Shown: positions 1 to 5,703, counted from the stretch's first letter. The stretch: 13,817 nt of DNA from an uncultured Mollicutes bacterium (GCA_913064935.1 CAJYBF010000006.1:1-13817), one strand, 5' to 3'. Notes: generated by a model from the letters alone, not told the origin. Made by a program: numbers and translations.

Positions 1-2
1 GT

Positions 3-155
3 GGTGGTGGACTATGGATTAAATTAACAAACGAAGACCCTAAACTAAGAAATGCTTTTAGCCAAGCCGAAGTATACATACTAAACCGATTACAAGGTGA
101 TATGGTATTCTCATTCATTGATGAAACAAGAGTAACTGACAGATTAGGATTATAA
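3..155 (+). CDS. C-terminal fragment of an unrecognised protein (5' end cut by contig start)
   Basis: An open frame runs from the contig edge to a TAA stop at 153-155 and encodes the last 50 residues of a protein, ending in TDRLGL. It begins GGGLW from a short GTG/GGT run. The fragment is mixed alpha/beta in composition, with no membrane segment, and I recognise no family. The next gene starts 15 nt downstream on the same strand, so this is probably the upstream member of the same operon. Confidence 0.6.
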   Translation, partial: GGGLWIKLTNEDPKLRNAFSQAEVYILNRLQGDMVFSFIDETRVTDRLGL

Positions 156-170
156 GAAAATATAAGAACA

Positions 171-488
171 ATGAAATTTAAATTGCATAAGAACGGATTG
201 ACCATAACAACCAATCTTAATGAGATGATAAAGATATCTGATAGGCTCTATAAAGGCATGAATATCATATTGTATACCATAACGGCTTGGTCACTCTTTA
301 TTATCTTTACAAGCCCTCTGGCTGAGACAGACCCACAACTATCAGTATGGGAAATTATATACCTATTCCAATTCCCACTAAATACCTTGATTATATCACT
401 ATTGATAATACTCCCCTTAACCACCCTATTAGCCAATAAGATTAATGCCGAACTAGATAAGCACGAACAAAACAATTCCAACAAATAA
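171..488 (+). CDS. Small two-helix membrane protein, unknown function
   Basis: A 105-residue protein with two hydrophobic segments, about residues 31-50 and 61-88, separated by a short acidic/polar loop. The N-terminus is basic and amphipathic, and the tail is polar and rich in Asn, Lys and Glu. Such a hairpin membrane protein in a phage could be a holin-like or inner-membrane accessory protein, but nothing specific supports a lysis role. It lies 15 nt after the preceding stop and 7 nt before the next ATG, so it is operonic. I do not recognise the family. Confidence 0.72.
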   Translation: MKFKLHKNGLTITTNLNEMIKISDRLYKGMNIILYTITAWSLFIIFTSPLAETDPQLSVWEIIYLFQFPLNTLIISLLIILPLTTLLANKINAELDKHEQNNSNK

Positions 489-495
489 CAATATA

Positions 496-714
496 ATGAA
501 TATACAATTCACTGACGATAAAGGGAAGACAAAATTCGGAACAGTAGAAGATAAATTCCTAGAACAATCCTTTACCTACGATACCAATAAAACAATGTAC
601 CTTGTATCCGAATACGATTCTAGAAAAGCATATATAGTAAACCCAAGTAATGTAAATCTTATATATGCATCATATGTCCACATGCAACAAGACGCTATTA
701 AACATAACAAATAA
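496..714 (+). CDS. Hypothetical small soluble protein
   Basis: 72 residues, soluble, rich in Asp, Lys and Tyr, no recognised motif. The stop TAA (712-714) overlaps the next ATG by one base (TAATG), which indicates translational coupling. Its start lies 7 nt after the upstream stop in an A-rich context, typical of genes in hosts that use little Shine-Dalgarno pairing. Confidence 0.7.
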   Translation: MNIQFTDDKGKTKFGTVEDKFLEQSFTYDTNKTMYLVSEYDSRKAYIVNPSNVNLIYASYVHMQQDAIKHNK

Positions 715-1016
715 TGATACTACTTAGAAGAAGACATACAGAAGAACTTGGCCTAGTAGAAGACCTTAAGCAACACTATGAAAAACGCTATAGTAAATGC
801 TCCACCGTACTATGTACTCTAGAAGATTTACACATAGTAATGAAACACTTCATGGGTGATAAATATATCCTAAATACTTCTGATACAAGTGAAGGAAAAT
901 GGGTGGAGATAAAACCACCATCTTCACCATATTCTAAACGAAGATTCCATCTAGCTAAAAGATATATAAGAGAGAATAAACAAATCACCCTTTGGGTAAA
1001 TTTCCTTTCATTATGA
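714..1016 (+). CDS. MILLRRR-family small protein, paralog 1 (100 aa)
   Basis: The N-terminus is MILLRRRHTEELG. The start MILLRRR, and the DNA encoding it, recurs at 1013, at 1359 (as MIILRRR) and on the minus strand at 11848. The remainder is basic and soluble, with two Cys (SKCSTVLC), a Lys/Arg-rich middle and a hydrophobic C-terminus. It is coupled at both ends: TAATG at the start and ATGA at the stop, where the next family member begins. Function unknown. A basic N-terminal anchor for nucleic acid or membrane binding is possible but unproven. Confidence 0.7.
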   Translation: MILLRRRHTEELGLVEDLKQHYEKRYSKCSTVLCTLEDLHIVMKHFMGDKYILNTSDTSEGKWVEIKPPSSPYSKRRFHLAKRYIRENKQITLWVNFLSL

Positions 1017-1129
1017 TACTACTAAGAAGAAGAAGAATAAGAGTTATTAAGATAGGGAAGATATCTGATAAACAAAAAGAGAAATTCATAACAGAGTGGA
1101 GAAGAATTCACTATGCTATTATGCAATAA
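1013..1129 (+). CDS. MILLRRR-family small protein, paralog 2 (38 aa)
   Basis: The ATG overlaps the upstream TGA (ATGA at 1013-1016). It encodes 38 residues beginning MILLRRRRIRVIKIG, followed by a segment with SDKQKEKFI, and ends at TAA 1127-1129. It resembles the minus-strand paralog at 11848-11666 both in the N-terminal heptad and in a later G...(S/T)xxQKxx(F/Y)I pattern, so it is a real short protein rather than chance. Very basic. Function unknown. Confidence 0.6.
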   Translation: MILLRRRRIRVIKIGKISDKQKEKFITEWRRIHYAIMQ

Positions 1130-1343
1130 AAAGATTATGTTAGTTAAACAAACATACATTGTTATTGATGAATATCGCTATGAAACATATGGTAGATTGG
1201 CAACCATATTCGAAACAGTTGATGGACGATTCTTCTATGATGGTTCCGATAGAATGATAGAGGTTAGACAGTATCAAGAAATTACTTCCGATAAGGCTAA
1301 TCAAATTATAGAAAGAACTAGAGTACTCCTAAGAATAGATTAA
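1113..1343 (+). CDS. Hypothetical protein
   Basis: 76 residues if started at 1113, where the ATG is preceded by GGAGAAG and lies inside the end of the previous gene. 68 residues if started at the in-frame ATG 1137, which lies 7 nt after the previous stop in an A-rich context. I cannot decide between them. The body (YIVIDEYRYETYGRL, then a Phe/Tyr-rich strand and a C-terminal basic helix) looks like a small alpha/beta fold. No family recognised. Confidence 0.65.
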   Translation: MLLCNKKIMLVKQTYIVIDEYRYETYGRLATIFETVDGRFFYDGSDRMIEVRQYQEITSDKANQIIERTRVLLRID

Positions 1344-1358
1344 GATAATATACGAGGA

Positions 1359-1421
1359 ATGATTATACTTAGAAGAAGACATAAAGGATGTGGTATTAGA
1401 GTTGGATTTATGGGATTGTAA
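1359..1421 (+). CDS. Very short MILLRRR-family ORF (20 aa), possibly truncated
   Basis: ATG at 1359, directly after GAGGA, encodes MIILRRRHKGCGIRVGFMGL and then TAA. Its first 25 bases match the start of the 714 gene at about 22 positions, and IRVxxxG also occurs in the 1013 paralog. The other family members run on for 38-100 residues, so this copy is either a genuine micropeptide or a remnant truncated by the TAA at 1419-1421. The next gene starts 100 nt later. Confidence 0.4.
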   Translation: MIILRRRHKGCGIRVGFMGL

Positions 1422-1521
1422 AAGGACAAATCTTCCTTCTGCTAGACCCAATTCTTCCAGTTGATAACCCAAAAGGTTACCACAATGAAACAAGTATATT
1501 AAACAAGAAAAGAAACAAGTT

Positions 1522-1797
1522 ATGAATGTAAGAAGAGAAGTAAGTCTTATCAATAAATTTGGTGAGAAAATGACACTAGCATTAGATGTGGATAATCAGA
1601 TATGGTTTAAACATGATGACTGTAATGATGAGTATGAAAACATGAAGAATTTATGTGTGACATATGAGTTGGGTGGTAAGACATTTGAAGGGTTTAAATA
1701 CATAGTAAATCCCATGGAAGAGGTTGTTATTAATCAGTTTATAGCTGAGTGCCTAAAAGAGGTGGAAAATAAAACCCCACTTATTAAAGTTGGATAG
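1522..1797 (+). CDS. Hypothetical protein, last gene of the left operon
   Basis: 91 residues, acidic, with MNVRREVSLINKFGEKMTL at the N-terminus and scattered Cys, but no clear metal motif. It looks like a small beta-rich protein. The start is preceded by an A-rich stretch containing AAACAAG, and the gene ends with TAG. About 40 nt downstream is a GC hairpin (1838-1851) that could end transcription of this operon. Confidence 0.7.
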   Translation: MNVRREVSLINKFGEKMTLALDVDNQIWFKHDDCNDEYENMKNLCVTYELGGKTFEGFKYIVNPMEEVVINQFIAECLKEVENKTPLIKVG

Positions 1798-1830
1798 TCC
1801 CATATAAGGACACTTTTGTGTACATGGCCG

Positions 1831-2320
1831 TTTTAAAGCCCCGTAAGGGGCGTTATAACATGTTCCTATACGTTCCAGTCTATTACTCCTTTTAGTACCT
1901 CTATTAGCAAGTATTGGCTTTTTAAGGCATTGTGGGTAATCGTGGGTTTTTGTGGTAAATAGTGTGATTATGAGAACGAGAGTAATTAAAAAGTGCTAAA
2001 AACATTATGTCATTCGCACATCTTGTCTAATTTTTTCTAGAAATTTTTTTTTAAGTAGCCGTTATAAAAACGGGGTAATATGATTCCATTACGCCTATTA
2101 GGCCATTTAAAGCGGTATATTATAGGCTATACTACGCCTCCCTAAAGTACGGACACAAGTGTGTATGGGGATTCTAATCGCTGTATGGTGTACCGTACTA
2201 ACGTACCATTAATGACAGCGTATTAATATCAGACGGTGGTAATATGTGGGGTCAATTTGACCATGCTATCATAGCCCTAGAATTTAGGGTGTACAATAGC
2301 CTACTGTTCCACCGAACTGA
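1831..2320 (-). ncRNA. Candidate long structured non-coding RNA (about 270-490 nt)
   Basis: A consensus minus-strand promoter (2326-2357) points into a region with no minus-strand ORF above about 12 codons. In transcription order it contains a dense run of hairpins: GTTC/GAAC (about 2303-2314), CCCTA/TAGGG (2275-2289), GGTCAA/TTGACC (2250-2262), a bulged CGCTGT...ACAGCG hairpin (2179-2220), ACAC/GTGT (about 2152-2163), GTATA/TATAC (2115-2132), GCCTA/TAGGC (2093-2103) and CCGTT/AACGG (2059-2073). The 3' end is unknown: just after the 2059 stem, or at the GCCCC hairpin at 1838. Ornate large phage RNAs such as GOLLD and ROOL are known, but I cannot assign it to any of them. An origin of replication is the alternative. 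Confidence 0.5.
1838..1851. terminator. GCCCC-GTAA-GGGGC hairpin, possible bidirectional terminator
   Basis: A perfect 5-bp GC stem with a GTAA loop lies 40 nt after the last plus-strand gene. On the minus strand it is followed by TTTAAAA, so it also fits as the 3' end of the long minus-strand RNA that starts near 2320. The plus-strand tail (GTTATAAC) is poorly U-rich, so the minus-strand role is the better fit. Confidence 0.45.
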
Positions 2321-2325
2321 TACTA

Positions 2326-2357
2326 CAAATATACGCATAATATATTGAACCACCAAA
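2326..2357 (-). promoter_or_regulatory. Minus-strand promoter for the long RNA
   Basis: Read on the minus strand: TTTG (2354-2357), a 20-nt spacer, TATATTTG (2326-2333). The spacer (GTGGTTCAATATATTATGCG) is almost the same as that of the plus-strand promoter at 6590-6621. No ORF follows it. Confidence 0.75.
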
Positions 2358-2384
2358 TTAAATCGTTATTTATAATCAGTCTAA

Positions 2385-2461
2385 ATAAATAAAAATATAG
2401 GGTGTTACGGAGTCTATTCTTTCGACCTTATTTCAGAGCCAGAACCATACCTTGATTGGTA
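2385..2461 (-). ncRNA. Short minus-strand RNA A
   Basis: A promoter at 2467-2498 (minus) is followed by about 75 nt with no ORF. The predicted RNA starts with a CATACC-AATCAA-GGTATG hairpin, then contains CTGAAATAA (shared with RNA C) and TAGACTCCG (shared with RNA B). It ends in an ATAG/CTAT hairpin and a T-rich tail (ATATTTTTATTTATTT) that would terminate transcription. Three related units in this window, each with its own promoter, suggest a small-RNA family. Function unknown. Confidence 0.55.
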
Positions 2462-2466
2462 TGATA

Positions 2467-2498
2467 TAAAGGTAAGAATAATAAATGGATATTCCTAA
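2467..2498 (-). promoter_or_regulatory. Minus-strand promoter for RNA A, within an inverted repeat
   Basis: On the minus strand: AATTAGGAATA with TTAG at 2495-2498, a 20-nt spacer, TACCTTTA at 2467-2474. The upstream box sits in the loop of a 9-bp inverted repeat (AATAAATGG 2480-2488 / CCATTTATT 2506-2514), a possible operator. Confidence 0.7.
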
Positions 2499-2528
2499 TT
2501 AAAAACCATTTATTTTTTACAGGCTCAT

Positions 2529-2606
2529 TTAAAAAATATACGTGTAGGTCGGAGTCTACTCTCCAGAGAATGATATTTTCTCAGCCCGTCTATAGTTTCC
2601 TACCGA
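2529..2606 (-). ncRNA. Short minus-strand RNA B
   Basis: It follows a TATATTTG box at 2612-2619 (minus). The predicted transcript contains a GUAG-GAAA-CUAU tetraloop hairpin, a GAGAA/TTCTC hairpin, TAGACTCCG (as in RNA A) and CCTACACG (compare CCTACGCG in RNA C), and ends ATATTTTTT. A long-range AGGTCGG/CCGACCT 7-bp pairing would close the whole molecule and compete with the GTAG/CTAC hairpin near the 3' end. No ORF. RNA A lies directly downstream on the same strand with its own promoter. Confidence 0.5.
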
Positions 2607-2611
2607 CCTTA

Positions 2612-2643
2612 CAAATATAAGAATAAAAATCCGAATAAAAAAA
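2612..2643 (-). promoter_or_regulatory. Minus-strand promoter for RNA B
   Basis: On the minus strand: TTTT at 2640-2643, a 20-nt spacer, TATATTTG at 2612-2619. The downstream box is perfect. The upstream box is a weak TTTG variant. Confidence 0.55.
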
Positions 2644-2685
2644 TAAAAAGCAATAAAAATAAATAAAAAAATAATTGGTTAAAAG

Positions 2686-2717
2686 TTTGGTAGTTCGATT
2701 AATTATGCTTATCTTTG
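2686..2717 (+). promoter_or_regulatory. Promoter for gene 2744
   Basis: TTTG (2686-2689), 20-nt spacer, TATCTTTG (2710-2717). It is followed by the shared leader, with GACACTAAC and ACACTATACTATG leading into the start codon. Confidence 0.8.
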
Positions 2718-2743
2718 TTAGACACTAACAAAAACACTATACT

Positions 2744-3106
2744 ATGAATTACGGAATTGCAATCTTTCAAGGGGACAAAGTAGGAATCAAAAAATTTACT
2801 AAGGCCACCTCTATTAAATCATTTGCTTTAATATTCTTAAAGGGCAAATTAAATGAAGAGGGTTTGAAATTAAATGAAGTTGGTTTAACTGAATATTTAA
2901 ACGGGTGGTTAGAGTGGTCAGAAGAGACCGAAGACCCATGCACAGAATTTAGTCAAATCATTGACACAGCGGCAGACACTTTGACCTATTCAAATGTACA
3001 TCTTCAAAAACTGGTTGAAGGTGGTACGATTTGGATACCGTTAACAAGTGAAGATAAAACAGAATTTTGTCAAGCTATCTATAATAAATTAGATACTGTT
3101 TGTTAG
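2744..3106 (+). CDS. Hypothetical phage early-region protein
   Basis: 120 residues starting MNYGIAIFQGDKVGIKKF, soluble and acidic in its second half (WSEETEDPCTEF). No domain recognised. It is the first gene of the plus-strand array, has its own promoter (2686-2717) and the CACTA leader, and is followed 36 nt later by the next gene's promoter. It is therefore probably a single-gene transcript, although no strong terminator is visible between the two. Confidence 0.75.
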   Translation: MNYGIAIFQGDKVGIKKFTKATSIKSFALIFLKGKLNEEGLKLNEVGLTEYLNGWLEWSEETEDPCTEFSQIIDTAADTLTYSNVHLQKLVEGGTIWIPLTSEDKTEFCQAIYNKLDTVC

Positions 3107-3121
3107 ACCTCTAAAAATAAT

Positions 3122-3166
3122 TGAAACTTTTATTGATATAAATTAGGAATATCAATAAAAGTTTCA
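3122..3166. repeat. Perfect 18-bp inverted repeat around the -33 box of the GP88 promoter
   Basis: The left arm 3122-3139 (TGAAACTTTTATTGATAT) is exactly complementary to the right arm 3149-3166. The 9-nt centre, AAATTAGGA, carries the TTAG promoter box, and the right arm reaches to the edge of TATCTTTG. This is the layout expected of a repressor operator, though an RNA hairpin at the end of the 2744 transcript is also possible. Other copies of this promoter class keep only the right arm. Confidence 0.75.
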
Positions 3167-3174
3167 TATCTTTG
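3143..3174 (+). promoter_or_regulatory. Promoter for the GP88 gene
   Basis: TTAG (3143-3146) within AATTAGGAATA, 20-nt spacer, TATCTTTG (3167-3174), then leader CACACTAAAACACTAATACT up to ATG 3198. Confidence 0.82.
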
Positions 3175-3197
3175 TTTCACACTAAAACACTAATACT

Positions 3198-3980
3198 ATG
3201 AATTACAATATTCCAAAAAACCTTTTAACTACCAATAACGCTAAAACCGTTAAGGGTGAAAAAAAAGGATACACCACTTATATTATGTACCTTGCACCAT
3301 ACACGCAAAACTCTAAAGGTATTAACCTTTGTAGTCACGCTTCAAAGGGTTGTGCAAAGGCTTGTTTATTTGGTTCGGGTGCTGCTCGTTTTCCAAAGGT
3401 TCAACAAGGTAAAATAAATAAGACTGAATATTTTTTAGCTAATCGCGAATTATTCTTAAAGCAATTAGATTTTGAAATTTCAATGATTGTTGCAAAGCAT
3501 GAAAACCAAGGCACAAAATTTGCCATTCGTTTAAATGGTACAAGTGATATAACATTTGAAAAGTTTAAAATTAGAGACGGTAAAAATATCTTTGAGTTAC
3601 ACCCAACGGCACAATTTTACGACTATACAAAAAATCACTTTAGATTTAAGAAGGTGCAACCGTCAAACTATCATTTAACTTTTAGCCTTTCAGAAGATAA
3701 CAAAGAAATATCTTTTGATTTACTTTCTAAGGGTGTTAACGTTGCAATGGTTTTCGGTGTTAAGAAAGTCGAAGAGTTACCAACTAGCTACAACGGTTAC
3801 GAAGTAATTAACGGAGATGAAAGTGATTTGAGATTTTTAGACGGTAAAAATGTTATAGTTGGTTTGAAATATAAATTGATGACTGGCAAAGGTACAAAGG
3901 GTTCAAATAAAGATAACGTTGATAATAATGATTTTATAATCAATGTATCTGAAATTGATGAAGTAGTAAAAGCGGCTTAA
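3198..3980 (+). CDS. GP88-family phage protein
   Basis: 260 residues. I recognise the 'gene product 88' family first named from mycobacteriophages and scattered through phages and some bacteria. Visible family features are LAPYTQNSKGINLC at about 32-45; the cysteine set C45-x6-C52-x3-C56 in LCSHASKGCAKACL; RLNGTSD at 111-117; FYDYTK at 140-145; TFSLSEDN at 161-168; the GVNVAMVF strand at 179-186; and NGDESDLRFLD at 205-215. The biochemical role is unknown to me. The three-cysteine cluster invites a metal or iron-sulfur centre, but its spacing is not the classical radical-SAM CxxxCxxC. The length appears complete. It is transcribed alone, between its own promoter and the terminator at 4010-4039. 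Confidence 0.88.
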   Translation: MNYNIPKNLLTTNNAKTVKGEKKGYTTYIMYLAPYTQNSKGINLCSHASKGCAKACLFGSGAARFPKVQQGKINKTEYFLANRELFLKQLDFEISMIVAKHENQGTKFAIRLNGTSDITFEKFKIRDGKNIFELHPTAQFYDYTKNHFRFKKVQPSNYHLTFSLSEDNKEISFDLLSKGVNVAMVFGVKKVEELPTSYNGYEVINGDESDLRFLDGKNVIVGLKYKLMTGKGTKGSNKDNVDNNDFIINVSEIDEVVKAA

Positions 3981-4009
3981 TCAATAATCGACATATCCAA
4001 ATTATTAGA

Positions 4010-4039
4010 GGGGAACTTATCAACAGTTTCCCTTTTTTT
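4010..4039 (+). terminator. Intrinsic terminator after the GP88 gene
   Basis: Stem GGGGAACT (4010-4017) with AGTTTCCC (4025-4032), one G-T wobble, 7-nt loop, then seven Ts (4033-4039). It lies 30 nt after the GP88 stop. Confidence 0.9.
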
Positions 4040-4065
4040 ATTGTTAATAACTTTGGTCCGTTAAA

Positions 4066-4097
4066 TTAGGAATATTCGAATTAATTTCGTAACTTTG
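4066..4097 (+). promoter_or_regulatory. Orphan plus-strand promoter without a clear gene
   Basis: TTAG (4066-4069) in AATTAGGAATA, 20-nt spacer, TAACTTTG (4090-4097): as good as the promoters of real genes. The transcript would start near 4103. The only ORF before the next promoter (4218) is an 8-codon one at 4120-4146, and the conserved CACTATG leader is absent. It may drive a short RNA or be a relic of a lost gene. Confidence 0.6.
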
Positions 4098-4180
4098 AAT
4101 TACGACTTTGTTTTCAAGAATGAAAAAGTTAGGGGCACCATCATAAAGGTACAACAAATTTTCGAGACTACCAAACTTAT

Positions 4181-4216
4181 TTGCATTTAATTTTAATTAA
4201 AAATAGTTGCATTTAA
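4181..4216. repeat. Direct repeat TTGCATTTAA flanking an AT palindrome
   Basis: TTGCATTTAA occurs at 4181-4190 and 4207-4216, 26 nt apart. Between the copies is the perfect palindrome TTTTAATTAAAA (4191-4202). The second copy abuts the promoter of the 4271 gene. A similar AATAGTTGC sequence precedes the promoter at 9018, so part of this may be a shared upstream promoter element. Confidence 0.5.
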
Positions 4217-4217
4217 A

Positions 4218-4249
4218 TTAGGAATATCAATAATAGTTTCGTATCTTTG
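4218..4249 (+). promoter_or_regulatory. Promoter for gene 4271
   Basis: TTAG (4218-4221), 20-nt spacer, TATCTTTG (4242-4249), leader TAGACACTAAACACTACACT up to ATG 4271. The promoter position decides the start: an in-frame TTG at 4247 lies inside the -7 box and cannot be the start. Confidence 0.82.
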
Positions 4250-4270
4250 TTAGACACTAAACACTACACT

Positions 4271-4972
4271 ATGACTATTTCATTTAAAAACCTTTCGGTT
4301 AACTTCACAGATACTGAAGCAGATTTCAGCGGCATGGCTTATTTAACTGTACCACAAGAATACGTTAAACAATTCTTTGAAGATACTGAGGGTTGCGAAT
4401 ACGGTGTTGATGATGTAGACAACTACAACGAAGATTGTAAGGGTGAAGATTTCAACTGTACAAATACAGATTTTCAAATCATTTTCATGAACTGGGCATT
4501 TGACCAAGATAAAACTATTTCATTTAGTTATGAAGGTGACAATTTATTTTGGTTGTACCACGATTTCCACCACGCAATGAATGACGTTACGGGAACAGAA
4601 ATTTATGTTAATGGTCACATTGAAGCTGAGAGACATTACCAAGCCATTCAATTAATGGTTGAGCGTAACGAAATTGGATTGATTGATATTGCATTTTTAC
4701 AGAACCATGTTAAGGATTTTCAAGAGCGTAGCGAATGGTCTAATAATTTCAACGCTGACGATTTTGATTTACAACACGCTATTGAATTGGCTGGTTTTGA
4801 TACTGAGGAAATCAGATGCCAATATTGTGACCATGAAAGTGAACCAACGGAGTTAAGTGAAGAGGAAAGAGAAGAATTGGACGACCAAGAGCACACGCAT
4901 AAATGTGATGAGTGCGAAGAGACGGGCGAACGATATATGTTCTACCAAGATTTAACAGAATTAATGTACTAA
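4271..4972 (+). CDS. Hypothetical protein with His-rich motif and C-terminal zinc ribbon
   Basis: 233 residues, strongly acidic. A central segment, LFWLYHDFHHAMND (93-105) followed by HIEAERHYQ (116-124), clusters H97, H100, H101, H116 and H122 with E118 and E120, which could bind a metal ion. The C-terminus has C183-x2-C186 and C212-x2-C215, spaced as a zinc ribbon or rubredoxin-like knuckle pair, separated by a Glu-rich linker. No family recognised with confidence. It has its own promoter and leader and a strong terminator (5016-5047), so it is a single-gene unit. Confidence 0.8.
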   Translation: MTISFKNLSVNFTDTEADFSGMAYLTVPQEYVKQFFEDTEGCEYGVDDVDNYNEDCKGEDFNCTNTDFQIIFMNWAFDQDKTISFSYEGDNLFWLYHDFHHAMNDVTGTEIYVNGHIEAERHYQAIQLMVERNEIGLIDIAFLQNHVKDFQERSEWSNNFNADDFDLQHAIELAGFDTEEIRCQYCDHESEPTELSEEEREELDDQEHTHKCDECEETGERYMFYQDLTELMY

Positions 4973-5015
4973 AAATTATAAATAATATAGTTTTTCATAT
5001 TTTCTATATTTTTAG

Positions 5016-5047
5016 AGGGGTAAGTTAGTCAGCTTACCTCTTTTTTT
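5016..5047 (+). terminator. Intrinsic terminator after gene 4271
   Basis: AGGGGTAAG (5016-5024) pairs with CTTACCTCT (5033-5041), one G-T wobble, followed by a T run to 5047. It ends the plus-strand transcript just before the region transcribed as RNA C from the opposite strand. Confidence 0.85.
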
Positions 5048-5059
5048 ATATCTTATACT

Positions 5060-5119
5060 TTAAAAAAGTTTCGCGTAGGGTGGAGACCATACTTCGGGCG
5101 TTATTTCAGAACCAGCTTA
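5060..5119 (-). ncRNA. Short minus-strand RNA C
   Basis: A perfect minus-strand promoter (5125-5156) drives about 60 nt without an ORF. The RNA contains GGTTCTGAAATAACG (compare RNA A) and the hairpin GTATGGT-CTCC-ACCCTAC (7 pairs with one mismatch), which puts CUCC in the apical loop, then GCGAAACTTTTTT as terminator tail. It shares the order CTGAAATAA, then a CTCC hairpin, then T-run with RNA A, and the CCTACGCG end with RNA B. Its loop region is complementary over 10 nt (GTGGAGACCA) to codons early in gene 5704, which may be chance. Confidence 0.58.
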
Positions 5120-5124
5120 CCATA

Positions 5125-5156
5125 CAAAGATAAGAAACATTTATTGATATTCCTAA
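5125..5156 (-). promoter_or_regulatory. Minus-strand promoter for RNA C
   Basis: On the minus strand: AATTAGGAATA with TTAG at 5153-5156, a 20-nt spacer, TATCTTTG at 5125-5132. It is the same class as the best gene promoters here, with a spacer very close to that of the GP88 promoter. Confidence 0.8.
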
Positions 5157-5199
5157 TTATTATGCAATTATTTTTAATAAAAAGAAATATGCTATTATA

Positions 5200-5231
5200 T
5201 TTGGTGGAATGGAATATTGTTTGTATATTTG
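5200..5231 (+). promoter_or_regulatory. Promoter for gene 5255
   Basis: TTTG (5200-5203), 20-nt spacer, TATATTTG (5224-5231), leader AAACACTAAAACACTAACACT up to ATG 5255. Confidence 0.82.
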
Positions 5232-5254
5232 TTAAACACTAAAACACTAACACT

Positions 5255-5650
5255 ATGTCAACTACCATTTATAGAATAGAGCATAAGGAAACCATAACGA
5301 AAGAATCTAATATTACGGAAATTAATGTGGGACCTTATCAAACATCATTTGAGGGTCAAACAGAAATGATTAACTCGCATAGTAAAGATAGTTTTTATGA
5401 TATTACCTCATCCCATCCAAGTCTTATAACAGATATTATTGTTTCTAATGTTAGAGACTATACAGAATATTATTGTGGTTGTAACACTAGAAAGAGTTTA
5501 ACAAAATGGTTTTATGGTTTCATGGGTATTCTTAAAGCAAATGATTTTGTTGTTGTTGAATATTTGGTAAAAGATATATTAATGGGGCAGAGTGGTAAAC
5601 AATGTTTTTTCAGAGCCGAAGATATTATTTCAAAAAAAGTTGTTAATTAA
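5255..5650 (+). CDS. Hypothetical phage early-region protein
   Basis: 131 residues, soluble, beta-rich in appearance. It contains YYCGCNTR near the middle (two Cys two residues apart) and a third Cys near the C-terminus (KQCFF). No domain recognised. It has its own promoter and CACTA leader. The next promoter starts at 5651, directly after the TAA, so there is no room for a separate terminator and some read-through into 5704 is likely. Confidence 0.75.
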   Translation: MSTTIYRIEHKETITKESNITEINVGPYQTSFEGQTEMINSHSKDSFYDITSSHPSLITDIIVSNVRDYTEYYCGCNTRKSLTKWFYGFMGILKANDFVVVEYLVKDILMGQSGKQCFFRAEDIISKKVVN

Positions 5651-5682
5651 TTAGGTTAATTAGAATATTATACTTATCTTTA
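5651..5682 (+). promoter_or_regulatory. Promoter for the 5704-6436 operon and hairpin array
   Basis: TTAG (5651-5654), 20-nt spacer, TATCTTTA (5675-5682), leader GAACACTAACACGAACACT up to ATG 5704. Its transcript would run through three genes to the terminator at 6590 and so include the UAGUG hairpins. Confidence 0.75.
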
Positions 5683-5703
5683 CAGAACACTAACACGAAC
5701 ACT

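Noticed and set aside
2179..2289. Possible tRNA genes among the hairpins
   Set aside because: No T-arm GTTCRANNC, no cloverleaf spacing, no CCA end.
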